Positions 36,898 to 45,061 of a DNA stretch of 64,000 nt are shown here, piece after piece (position 1 is the first letter of the stretch; each line of letters opens with the position of its first letter). A model generated the notes under the pieces. That model ran no database searches. It saw only the letters and a program-made list of their open reading frames with translations, and had not been told where the DNA came from. The stretch comes from Ardenticatenales bacterium (GTDB lineage: Bacteria > Chloroflexota > Anaerolineae > Promineifilales > Promineifilaceae). The stretch spans positions 1 through 64,000 of the forward strand of contig JACKBM010000008.1 in the NCBI GenBank assembly GCA_020634575.1. Direction: 5' to 3'. The position numbers were made by a program, and so were the translations under genes.

Positions 36898-38665
36898 TCC
36901 GGTTACGCTCGAAGTGCTGCGTCATGCCTTTGATTCAGTCGCGGAGCAGATGACAGCCGCCCTGACCCGGGCCAGCTACTCCACCATTTTGAAGGAAGGC
37001 AAAGATTGCTCCTCAGCTATTTATGACAGCCAGGGCAGATTGATCGCCGAAGGGGCCAATGTCCCCATTCACCTGAACTGCCTGACCCCTGTGCTGCAAA
37101 CCGTCCTCAGCCAGTTTTTCCCGCCGGACAGCTTTGCCCCAGGCGACATCGTCGTCACCAACGACCCTTATGCCGGGGGACAGTCCAAAGGGTCGCATCA
37201 TACCAACGATCTGATCACTATCCAGCCGATCTTTGCCGAGGAGAGATTATTGGGCTTCGCCACGGTCATGGTCCATCACCGGGATGTGGGCGGTATGTGG
37301 CCCAATAATAATGCCTGGAACGAGGAGATCTGGCAGGAAGGGTTGCGCCTCGCCCCCATAAAACTGATGGTGGGCGGCCGGATGTCAGAGCCGCTGCTGG
37401 CCCTGATTCTGAACAACACCCGCTCCCCCTATCACATGCGCGGTGACCTGATGGCCCAGCTTTCAGCGTGCCAGGTCGGGGTGGCTGGCATGCAAAAGCT
37501 GGCGGCCAAATATGGCTTAACCCAATTGCGGGCCGTGGCCGAAGCGCTGATGAACTACTCCGAACGGCGGACGGCGGCGGAATTGAGCCAGATCCCCAAT
37601 GGTCGCTATGAGCATGAAGAGCTGATTCTCGAAGATGGCGTGGCGGGCGGGCCTTACCGGCTGAAGGTCGCCATTCAGGTGCAGGATGGTCGCCTGACGG
37701 TCGATTACGCCGGCACCGACGGTCAGATCAAGGGGCCGATCAACGCTCCCTGGTCGGCCACCTACTCCGCAACCCTGTACGCCATCCGCTGCCTGACCGA
37801 CCCAACCATCCCCAGCAACGATGGCTGTAATCGCGCCATCACGCTGCACGCACCGGAGGGGTCGCTGGTGAATTGTCGTCTACCAGCTGCAACCTTCCAG
37901 CGGATGGTGGTCTGCCACAGCCTGGTTGATTTGCTGCTGGGCGCGTTGGCGCCGGCGCTGCCCCACAAAGTGATCGGCGATTCCTGCGGCAACATCTACA
38001 ACGATGCCACCGGGATCAATCTGGAAACACACGGTCGGGGTGGCGACACCGATCATCGGCAGAAGTGGAGCGACGGCCCCAGCCAGGGCGGCCTGGGCGC
38101 CCGGTCGTTCAAAGACGGCGTCAGCGCCATGGCCTGCCACGTGACCAATGTGGCCAATCCACCGGTAGAGGTCACCGAAATTGAAGCCCCTGTGCTCGTT
38201 TTGGAGCGCAGTTTGCGGGTTGACTCGGGCGGGGCCGGCCAGTTCCGCGGTGGTCTGGGGCAACTGTATCGCTGGCGCGGGCTGGCCCATGAGATCCGCT
38301 TCAGCTGGAGTTCACAAAAGACCGCCATCCCGCCCCAGGGCGTATTCGGCGGCCGGCCGGGCGCGCCGGGAAAATGGCTCTGGCAGCCGCGAGGCGAAGA
38401 CGCCCGGCCACTCACCGCCTCGATTGGCACAGCCGAACTGGCCTATGGCGATGAAATGACCTGCCTGCTCGCGGGCGGTGGCGGCTACGGCGATCCCCTG
38501 ACGCGTGACCCCGGAGCAGTGGCCCACGACGTGCGGCTGGGGCTGGTGTCGGCGGCAGCGGCCCGGGCAGAATATGGCGTCGTGCTGCTGCCGGACAGCG
38601 GTTCAGTGGACCTGGCAGCGACATCGCTGTTGCGCCAGGAAATGAAAAAGACCTCAGGTCATTGA
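36887..38665 (+). CDS. hydantoinase B family subunit (592 aa)
   Basis: Begins MAINPVTLEVLRHAF, the hallmark N-terminus of HyuB, and includes GEVxxTNDPY-like DIVVTNDPYAGG, HTNDLITIQPIF and the metal-site-like HRDVGG. The ATG at 36887 overlaps the A-subunit stop by 11 bases, which implies translational coupling and a 1:1 complex. The open frame extends further upstream (from 36371), but that part is a shadow of the A subunit. The stop codon lies inside the terminator stem at 38646-38673. Function as for the A subunit. Confidence 0.94.
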   Translation: MAINPVTLEVLRHAFDSVAEQMTAALTRASYSTILKEGKDCSSAIYDSQGRLIAEGANVPIHLNCLTPVLQTVLSQFFPPDSFAPGDIVVTNDPYAGGQSKGSHHTNDLITIQPIFAEERLLGFATVMVHHRDVGGMWPNNNAWNEEIWQEGLRLAPIKLMVGGRMSEPLLALILNNTRSPYHMRGDLMAQLSACQVGVAGMQKLAAKYGLTQLRAVAEALMNYSERRTAAELSQIPNGRYEHEELILEDGVAGGPYRLKVAIQVQDGRLTVDYAGTDGQIKGPINAPWSATYSATLYAIRCLTDPTIPSNDGCNRAITLHAPEGSLVNCRLPAATFQRMVVCHSLVDLLLGALAPALPHKVIGDSCGNIYNDATGINLETHGRGGDTDHRQKWSDGPSQGGLGARSFKDGVSAMACHVTNVANPPVEVTEIEAPVLVLERSLRVDSGGAGQFRGGLGQLYRWRGLAHEIRFSWSSQKTAIPPQGVFGGRPGAPGKWLWQPRGEDARPLTASIGTAELAYGDEMTCLLAGGGGYGDPLTRDPGAVAHDVRLGLVSAAAARAEYGVVLLPDSGSVDLAATSLLRQEMKKTSGH

Positions 38666-38673
38666 GGTCTTTT
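38646..38673. terminator. bidirectional terminator overlapping the hydantoinase B stop
   Basis: AAAAGACCTCA (38646-38656) and TGAGGTCTTTT (38663-38673) form an 11-bp stem with a 6-base loop. The stop TGA (38663-38665) is its right arm. It serves the convergent genes ending at 38665 (plus) and 38703 (minus). It shares its core with hairpins at 20487, 48881 and 50329. Confidence 0.92.
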
Positions 38674-38702
38674 CAAGAATCAAACCAACTACCGTAGATA
38701 AT

Positions 38703-39551
38703 TCAACGGAAATTGCCAACTACCTCGTCAGCAACCCTGGCAACGATATTTTCCGGGTACGGCGGCGTCAACGTATAAACAAAGTGGGTCGCCCCAGCCT
38801 CAATAAAGCGCCTGGTCCGTTCAGTTGCTTCCGCCAGGTTTTCATAATTGATGCGCACCTGCGTTGATAATTCAATCTGCTCTATGTCGGTGCCAACCGC
38901 TTCACAATGTTGGGCCAGGATGCCAACCTTACGTTGGAACTCCTCAACCGGCCCATTCACATAGTTCCAGATTGCGGCATGTTTGGCGACCACGCGCAAA
39001 GTCAGCTTCTCGCCGCTGCCGCCAATGACAAAGGGCGGGTACGGCTGTTGCACAGGTTTCGGTTCGCGGCGGGCCTCTTTTAACTGGTAATAGCGGCCAT
39101 CAAAGTTGGTCACTTTCTGGGTCAAGAGCTGCTTGATGATTTGACAGGATTCATCCAGGCGCCGGATGCGCTCACCCGGTGGGTAGAGAGGAATCCCCAT
39201 GCTCTCATGTTCATATTCGTTCCAGCCGGCGCCGATACCCAAATCCAGGCGGCCATTGGAGATGATGTCGACAGTGGCGGCAATCGAGGCCAACACAGCC
39301 GGATGCCGATAGGTATTCCCAGTGACCATCAGGCCGATGCGAATACGGCTGGTTTCCGCCGCCAATGCCGCCAGGGTCGTCCACCCTTCCAAACAGGGCC
39401 CATTCACATCACTGAAGATCGGCGCATAATGGTCAAACAACCAGGCGTGGTCAAAAGCGTGGTTCTCATCCACTTGCTGCCAGATCCGCAGGATATCCGC
39501 GTAGGTGGTATGTTGTGGCGCAGTTTTGATACCAAAAGTAAGCGGTCTCAT
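38703..39551 (-). CDS. LLM-class flavin-dependent oxidoreductase, F420-type (282 aa)
   Basis: A luciferase-like monooxygenase-family TIM barrel. It has MRPLTFGIKTAPQHTTYADI, DHAWLFDHYAPIF, RIRIGLMVTGNTYRHPAVLA and NGRLDLGIGAGWNEYEHESMG, all typical of the F420-dependent subgroup. It oxidises or reduces small organic substrates using F420 or FMN in the cytoplasm. It is the last of three minus-strand genes (GMC oxidoreductase, hydrolase, LLM) with short gaps (30 and 38 bp), so they form an operon. The substrate is unknown. Confidence 0.92.
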   Translation of the reverse strand: MRPLTFGIKTAPQHTTYADILRIWQQVDENHAFDHAWLFDHYAPIFSDVNGPCLEGWTTLAALAAETSRIRIGLMVTGNTYRHPAVLASIAATVDIISNGRLDLGIGAGWNEYEHESMGIPLYPPGERIRRLDESCQIIKQLLTQKVTNFDGRYYQLKEARREPKPVQQPYPPFVIGGSGEKLTLRVVAKHAAIWNYVNGPVEEFQRKVGILAQHCEAVGTDIEQIELSTQVRINYENLAEATERTRRFIEAGATHFVYTLTPPYPENIVARVADEVVGNFR

Positions 39552-39589
39552 CCGACAATCCTCCTATTCATTACCTTTGCAAAATCAGT

Positions 39590-40393
39590 TCAGGCCTGGC
39601 CAAGAAATTCTTTTACAGCTTTCATAAAGGCAGCGGGATTTTCGCGCCGAATGTTATGGCCGGCCCCGGGAATGTGAACAACTTGCACGAAGTCCGAAAG
39701 AGAAGCCCCTTCCTGGGCAGCTGCGGGCGTAACAATAGCATTCAGGCCGACATCAGCTGTTATCAACAAAGTGGGCACAGTCAGCGCCGCAACATATTCG
39801 CGCCAGGGCGCACGGATTCTGACGACGTCAAAAATTGCCGTATCAAGCTGTTGTTTGGAGGCCGCCCAGGCCGGAAATTCAGCGTCAGGCCAGGTAGGCG
39901 ACATTGTTTTTCCGTTTGCTATGATCTCAGCAACGGGCGTCTCCCCAAGGTTGGTGATCCATTCAAAAAAGGGGCTCCGGCGCAAAGGTGGATCATCAGG
40001 CGCAGGATCAATCCAGGCCGGGTCTTCCAGAATAAGTTTGCCGACAAGGTCAGGAAAACGAGCGCCGAAAGCAGTCGCGGCGATGCCGCCCATGGAGTGC
40101 CCCATAACGATTGGCCGGGACAGGCCCAGGGCAGTAATGATACCGGCCGCATCCGCCGCATTGTCGATAGCCTGCGCCTCGCCAACGCGCACTGACAGAC
40201 CATGACCACGCGCATCTGGCATAATCACATCGTATGCGTCCTCCAGCAGTTGAGCGACTGGCGACCAGCATAAACCGTTATCGGAAAAGCCATGCAACAG
40301 CACAAAGGGTGGCTTATTGCCCTGCCCCGTGCGCGTGTAATGAAATTTATCTTCGCCTACCAAAACGTAATCATCAGTCCAATGGGGCAACAT
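39590..40393 (-). CDS. alpha/beta hydrolase (267 aa)
   Basis: The nucleophile elbow is GHSMGG, an oxyanion-hole HGF lies in PFVLLHGFSDNG, the acid is near ITADVGLN, and the catalytic His is in IPGAGHNIRRENP. ATG 40393 has AAGGAG about six bases upstream; a GTG at 40399 overlaps that site and is rejected. It resembles haloalkane dehalogenase/epoxide hydrolase/esterase relatives. It lies between the GMC oxidoreductase and LLM genes in a three-gene minus-strand operon, pointing to a shared catabolic route for an ester or alcohol. Confidence 0.92.
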   Translation of the reverse strand: MLPHWTDDYVLVGEDKFHYTRTGQGNKPPFVLLHGFSDNGLCWSPVAQLLEDAYDVIMPDARGHGLSVRVGEAQAIDNAADAAGIITALGLSRPIVMGHSMGGIAATAFGARFPDLVGKLILEDPAWIDPAPDDPPLRRSPFFEWITNLGETPVAEIIANGKTMSPTWPDAEFPAWAASKQQLDTAIFDVVRIRAPWREYVAALTVPTLLITADVGLNAIVTPAAAQEGASLSDFVQVVHIPGAGHNIRRENPAAFMKAVKEFLGQA

Positions 40394-40423
40394 GTTCACT
40401 CCTTCTTTTGTCCGTCTCTTAGA

Positions 40424-41953
40424 TCAGGCAGCCGCAACAGAATTAATCCCCTTGATCATATCGGCCGCTTTTTCCGCAATCATGACCACAGGGGCATGAG
40501 TATTACCAGAAGTAACACTGGGCATAATCGAAGCGTCGACCACGCGCAGTCCCTGAATACCGTGGACCTTCAAGGTAGGGTCTACCACCGCCATCTCGTC
40601 GATGCCCATCTTGCAGGTACCTACCTGGTGATGATAAGTCACGGCCGATGCTCGCGCATAATCCGCAAGGTCGGCGTCAGAGACGACAGCCTTGCCTGGA
40701 TACAGCTCCTCATCGCGCCAAATGGCCAACTTTGGTGATTCACCAATCTGGCGACACATTTTGAGGGCCGTCACCATGGCATTGAGATCATATTCGGTGG
40801 AGAACAGCTGCGGATCAATCGCCAATGGGTCAGCAACTGAATTGCCCGTCAATTTGAGTGTGCCCCGGCTGGTGGGGCGGACGATGCCAGCATAAAGCGT
40901 GTAGCCATCCTCTGGACCTGTCATATCATTGTTATAAACCGGGACATGGAAAAAGAGAGGTTGTAGATCAGGTCCAAGCCGCCGTGGGTCGGTCTTGGCA
41001 AAAAGCTGCCCATGTAATGGCTGCAGGCCTGGCAGCGGTGGTGGGACTGGTTGACGGGCAGAGTAGATGACAGGAGAGAGCAAATGATCATGCAGATTAT
41101 GGCCCACCCCTGGCAAATGATGAACAACGGGAATGTCAAATTCGGCCAGATGATCCTTGTCCCCGATACCAGACAGAAGCAATAGTTTGGGTGACTCGAT
41201 GGCGCCAGCCGCCACAATCACTTCACGAGACACCTTAACGCTATGCATCACTCCGCCATGTTCGTACTCGACACCAACGCAAGTCTGCCCCTCAAATAGT
41301 AGTCTGTGAACCCGAGCATGGGTGAGCGCAGCACAATTGTTGCGTGCCAGGGCGGGGTGCAAAAAGGCAACGGCGGCACTACAGCGGCGCCCATCCTTGA
41401 TGTTGAGCTGATTAAAATTAGCCCCAATCATTTGCTCGCCGTTGTAATCGTCCGTAAATGGATGTCCTACATCGACGCAAGCATCGACAATCGCCTGAGT
41501 CACAGGATGCCGCGGGTAATCACTTATCACATTCAGAGGACCACCGCTACCGTGAAACCCATCACCACCTGCGTCAAAATTCTCGGACTTCTTGAAGTAA
41601 GGCAAAATGGATTGATAGTCCCAACCAACATTCCCCTCATAGGCCCAATTATTGAAGTCAGACCAATGGCCGCGCACATAGATCATACCGTTGAGTGAGC
41701 TGCTGCCGCCAAGGGTCTTGCCCCGTGGCCAATGCAACTGGCGACCATGACAACCTGCCTGGGGGACGGTGTAATAATCCCAGTCGTACTCGGTGCCCCA
41801 AAGCTCAATCAGGCGCATGGGCGTGTGAATTATTTCGTTATCATCCGGCCCCCCTGCCTCCAGAATCAAGACGTTGACATCAGGATCTTCACTCAATCGA
41901 TTGGCTAACACACAACCAGCGGAGCCCGCACCAATAATGATGTAGTCATACAT
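40424..41953 (-). CDS. GMC oxidoreductase, choline-dehydrogenase-like (509 aa)
   Basis: The FAD motif IIIGAGSAGCVLANRL is near the N-terminus. GMC signature 1 is at LHWPRGKTLGGSSSLNGM, signature 2 at GAIESPKLLLLSGIG, and the C-terminal active-site histidine is in TYHHQVGTCKMG. Family members oxidise primary alcohols with FAD. The size is standard for the choline-dehydrogenase branch. It heads the minus-strand operon with the hydrolase and LLM genes. An extended -10 promoter (TGCTATAAT) is present about 180 bp upstream at 42139-42131, within a block also found upstream of the 50.1 kb toxin-antitoxin remnant. Confidence 0.93.
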   Translation of the reverse strand: MYDYIIIGAGSAGCVLANRLSEDPDVNVLILEAGGPDDNEIIHTPMRLIELWGTEYDWDYYTVPQAGCHGRQLHWPRGKTLGGSSSLNGMIYVRGHWSDFNNWAYEGNVGWDYQSILPYFKKSENFDAGGDGFHGSGGPLNVISDYPRHPVTQAIVDACVDVGHPFTDDYNGEQMIGANFNQLNIKDGRRCSAAVAFLHPALARNNCAALTHARVHRLLFEGQTCVGVEYEHGGVMHSVKVSREVIVAAGAIESPKLLLLSGIGDKDHLAEFDIPVVHHLPGVGHNLHDHLLSPVIYSARQPVPPPLPGLQPLHGQLFAKTDPRRLGPDLQPLFFHVPVYNNDMTGPEDGYTLYAGIVRPTSRGTLKLTGNSVADPLAIDPQLFSTEYDLNAMVTALKMCRQIGESPKLAIWRDEELYPGKAVVSDADLADYARASAVTYHHQVGTCKMGIDEMAVVDPTLKVHGIQGLRVVDASIMPSVTSGNTHAPVVMIAEKAADMIKGINSVAAA

Positions 41954-42130
41954 CTGTCATACCCTCCCAGGCGAACACGGCATATCTAGCTCGCAGCTTT
42001 GTCTATCTATCTTCATGTGCAGCCCAGCACACCGTTTCAAGATGCATAGATTGCAATAATGGTTGTACCGCGGAAAACGTGACTGAGCGTACCATATTCT
42101 GCTCTGATAGCGACTTTGACGACCGGAGTG

Positions 42131-42154
42131 ATTATAGCAGAGGATACCAGAGGC
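42131..42154 (-). promoter_or_regulatory. extended -10 promoter block shared with 50170-50193
   Basis: On the minus strand this reads a CCTCTGGTATCCT segment followed by TGCTATAAT, an extended -10 (TGnTATAAT) consensus. All but one of the 24 bases recur at 50170-50193 in the same orientation. It lies in the 339-bp spacer between the divergent GMC gene (41953) and glycosidase gene (42293). The rest of the spacer shows no gene. Confidence 0.6.
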
Positions 42155-42292
42155 AGGCTGTGGATTGGCGCCTTTCCGGAGTTTGGTGATTGACATTGCC
42201 GATACCGGTAAAATCAGGGGCACGTATCATGTTGCCACACCCTATCATCATTTTCCATCTCCACTCCCCGAGTCGTTATGAAGGAGTCATTC

Positions 42293-45019
42293 GTGCAAAC
42301 GCGCCTCGCAGTCAATCTTGATCATCTGGTCAACTCACACGATATCCGCCTCTCAGCCTGGGGGCCTTACAGCAAACAGTACATTGGTGTCTCTCATATT
42401 CCCGAAATTGCCACCGGTCTGCGTTTTGATTTGAGCCTTTTTCCGGGCCTGTACCGCCGCAATGTACTCATCCCCAATGTACGCTGGGATTCCGGCTACC
42501 ATCCCTGGACGGCGGCGCCGGACCTCAGTTATTTTAGTCACCGTCACGACATCAGCGGCAAAGACCAACTCTACTGTGACATCGCCTATTTTCGCCTGGA
42601 TGAAACAGCCGTGGTAACGCGCTGTTCCTTTGTCAACAACACCGTTGAACGGCAAAACCTGGCCCTTCATGCGGCCGCCTGGCTCAACTTTCCCCCCAGG
42701 GAAACCAACTCCACTGAGACGTTGCAAATGAGCCGGGTAGAGTTGCCACCGGGCGGTATCTGGGTTGACGCCTTGAATTATCACGAGCTTTCTACCGTCC
42801 ATGTTGAGCCACAGGCCAACCTCACCTACGACGGCCACCGCCGGGGCGAAATCCGCCAGCACGGGTTTGTCAACGGGGTGGGCCTGGGGCAGGGCTTTGG
42901 CCAGGAAGCCGGCGATACCGTTCGCTATCGTTTCTTTGTCAACCAGGGGTTACCCGAGGCCAGTCTGCTACTGCGCTACCGGCTAAAGCAGGGTCACACC
43001 TTGCGTCTCAAGCTGTCGGGGATGATTGAAACAACAATCGAGCTGACGGGGGACGGCACTCTGGGCAATTATCACCTTGACCTGGCCCATGTGCCGGCGG
43101 GTGCGGCTGAATTGGTCGTTACTTCAGCCGGCGGGGCGGCCCTCGAGCTGGATGGATTGGCCCTGTTACCGGCCGGTGCGGCGGCCAACATCCACTTTGT
43201 GCCGGTGACCTGGAATCCCCGGCCGGATCTGCTGCCCGGCCCGCGCCCTACCGACACGCTCATCCTCAAATACGAGCACCTGGATAATTGCTACGGGTTG
43301 GCCTGGGGCGGGCAGCCTTCCGTGGTGCGCCAGTTTCTCAGCCAAGAGTTGGATGGGGTCATGCGCAATTACGTGCACGAACACGTGGCGACCACGTTGA
43401 CCGGTGCCGGCAACGGGCATTTTACGGATGTACTGATGCATCCTATCGCCATGCAACCCCACACAGAACAATCGTATTACGGCCTGGTTTGCACCGGTAG
43501 CCAGGCGGAGGTTTATCAGCAGCTGACACTGTTTGACCCTGCCGCACCGGAATGGGAGCCGCTCTTTGAGCAGGCCAGGCAGAAGGCAACTGACCATCTG
43601 GTTTGCAAGCCCTCTGGCAACAGTTACCGCTTCAGCCAGGAACGAATGGCCGCCACGGTGGCCACCAATATCGTTTACCCGGTCCGCACCCGCGGAACCT
43701 GGATTCGCCACTACACACCGGGCCGCTGGTGGGACAGCCTCTACACCTGGGATTCCGGCTTTATCGGCCTGGGACTGCTGGAACTGGACACCGACCGGGC
43801 CATTGATAATCTCAATGCTTACGTCACGGAGCCGGGCACTCGAGATGCGGCTTTTATTCATCACGGCAGCCCGGTTCCTACCCAATTCTATCTCTTTCAC
43901 GAACTGTGGAATCGCACCCAGTCAGCGGAATTGTTGGCTTATTTTTATCCCCGCTTGCAACAGTATCACCGTTTTATGGCCGGGCGGCTCGGTAGCTCCA
44001 CCACCCGTACCCTCAAATCAAATCTGCTCAAAACGTGGGACTACTTTTACAATTCCGGCGGCTGGGACGATTATCCGCCCCAGGTCTACGTGCATCGGAA
44101 CCAGCTAGAAGAGCGGGTCACACCGGTCGTGACAACGGCTCACGTGATTCGCACGGCCAAATTTATGCGCATGGCCGCGCTGGCCCTGGGTTTGGACACG
44201 GGTGAATATGACGAGGACATTGATTTACTGAGTGAGGCATTGCAGCGCTACGCCTGGGATGAACCGGCCGGTTATTTCAGCTACGTGCGCCACGATGAAC
44301 AGGGAAATCCAGTGGCCATTTTACGGCATGAAAGCGGCCAAAACTTCAACCGGGGACTGGATGGCGTTTCGCCATTGGTGGCCGGCATTTGCACCCCGGC
44401 CCAGGAACAGCGCCTGGTGGGCCAGCTCATGTCGGCGCGGGCGCTGTGGACAGAGTATGGGGTTACGGCCGTTGACCAATCCGCCGCCTACTACAACCCA
44501 GACGGTTACTGGAACGGCGCCGTGTGGATGGCCCACCAGTGGTTTATGTGGCGGGCACTATTGGATTTAGGCCAGGCTGACCATGCTCATCAAATTGCCC
44601 AAACCGCCCTTGAGGTTTGGCGGCGTGAGGTCGACAGCAGCTATAATTGCGCCGAGCATTTCCTGGTCCAGAACGGACGCGGCGCCGGTTGGCATCACTT
44701 TGGCGGCCTTTCAACGCCGGTGCTGAGTTGGTATGGCGCCTACCATCGTTCCGGGCGGCTCTCGGTAGGACTGGATACCTGGGTAGAAGCAGTGGCTTTG
44801 GCGGCCGACCACCGCGCCATTACTGTCCGGCTGAAACACTTTGGCCCGCCGCATCATGCCCCGCTGGTTATTGCCTCTATGGCGGCAGGCCCCATCTACA
44901 CCGTTACCTGGAACGGGGCACCGGCTCCCTGCCAGGAGCGTTATCCAGGTACGCTTGAAATACAGCTGCCGGCAAATCCAGCGCCAGGAGAGTTGAGGGT
45001 TATCGCCGCTGAACGATAA
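42293..45019 (+). CDS. GH63/MGH1-like glycoside hydrolase (908 aa)
   Basis: The C-terminal half is an (alpha/alpha)6-barrel of the GH63/MGH1 kind. It has WWDSLYTWDSGFIGLGL (carrying the WD acid), GSPVPTQFYLFHELWNR, GWDDYPPQ, and NPDGYWNGAVWMAHQWFMW near the second catalytic acid. The N-terminal ~450 residues are beta-rich, like the supersandwich of GH63/GH15-type enzymes. No signal peptide is present, so the enzyme is probably cytoplasmic. GTG 42293 is preferred (AAGGAG six bases upstream); ATG 42278 has no site. It starts a tight co-directional run with the PfkB-Qng1 fusion (42 bp gap) and an APH-like kinase. An inverting alpha-glycosidase is expected; the exact sugar is open. Confidence 0.82.
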   Translation: MQTRLAVNLDHLVNSHDIRLSAWGPYSKQYIGVSHIPEIATGLRFDLSLFPGLYRRNVLIPNVRWDSGYHPWTAAPDLSYFSHRHDISGKDQLYCDIAYFRLDETAVVTRCSFVNNTVERQNLALHAAAWLNFPPRETNSTETLQMSRVELPPGGIWVDALNYHELSTVHVEPQANLTYDGHRRGEIRQHGFVNGVGLGQGFGQEAGDTVRYRFFVNQGLPEASLLLRYRLKQGHTLRLKLSGMIETTIELTGDGTLGNYHLDLAHVPAGAAELVVTSAGGAALELDGLALLPAGAAANIHFVPVTWNPRPDLLPGPRPTDTLILKYEHLDNCYGLAWGGQPSVVRQFLSQELDGVMRNYVHEHVATTLTGAGNGHFTDVLMHPIAMQPHTEQSYYGLVCTGSQAEVYQQLTLFDPAAPEWEPLFEQARQKATDHLVCKPSGNSYRFSQERMAATVATNIVYPVRTRGTWIRHYTPGRWWDSLYTWDSGFIGLGLLELDTDRAIDNLNAYVTEPGTRDAAFIHHGSPVPTQFYLFHELWNRTQSAELLAYFYPRLQQYHRFMAGRLGSSTTRTLKSNLLKTWDYFYNSGGWDDYPPQVYVHRNQLEERVTPVVTTAHVIRTAKFMRMAALALGLDTGEYDEDIDLLSEALQRYAWDEPAGYFSYVRHDEQGNPVAILRHESGQNFNRGLDGVSPLVAGICTPAQEQRLVGQLMSARALWTEYGVTAVDQSAAYYNPDGYWNGAVWMAHQWFMWRALLDLGQADHAHQIAQTALEVWRREVDSSYNCAEHFLVQNGRGAGWHHFGGLSTPVLSWYGAYHRSGRLSVGLDTWVEAVALAADHRAITVRLKHFGPPHHAPLVIASMAAGPIYTVTWNGAPAPCQERYPGTLEIQLPANPAPGELRVIAAER

Positions 45020-45061
45020 GGCGCAAATTGGCGCAGAGAACTGCTCTTTAAGAGGAACTCA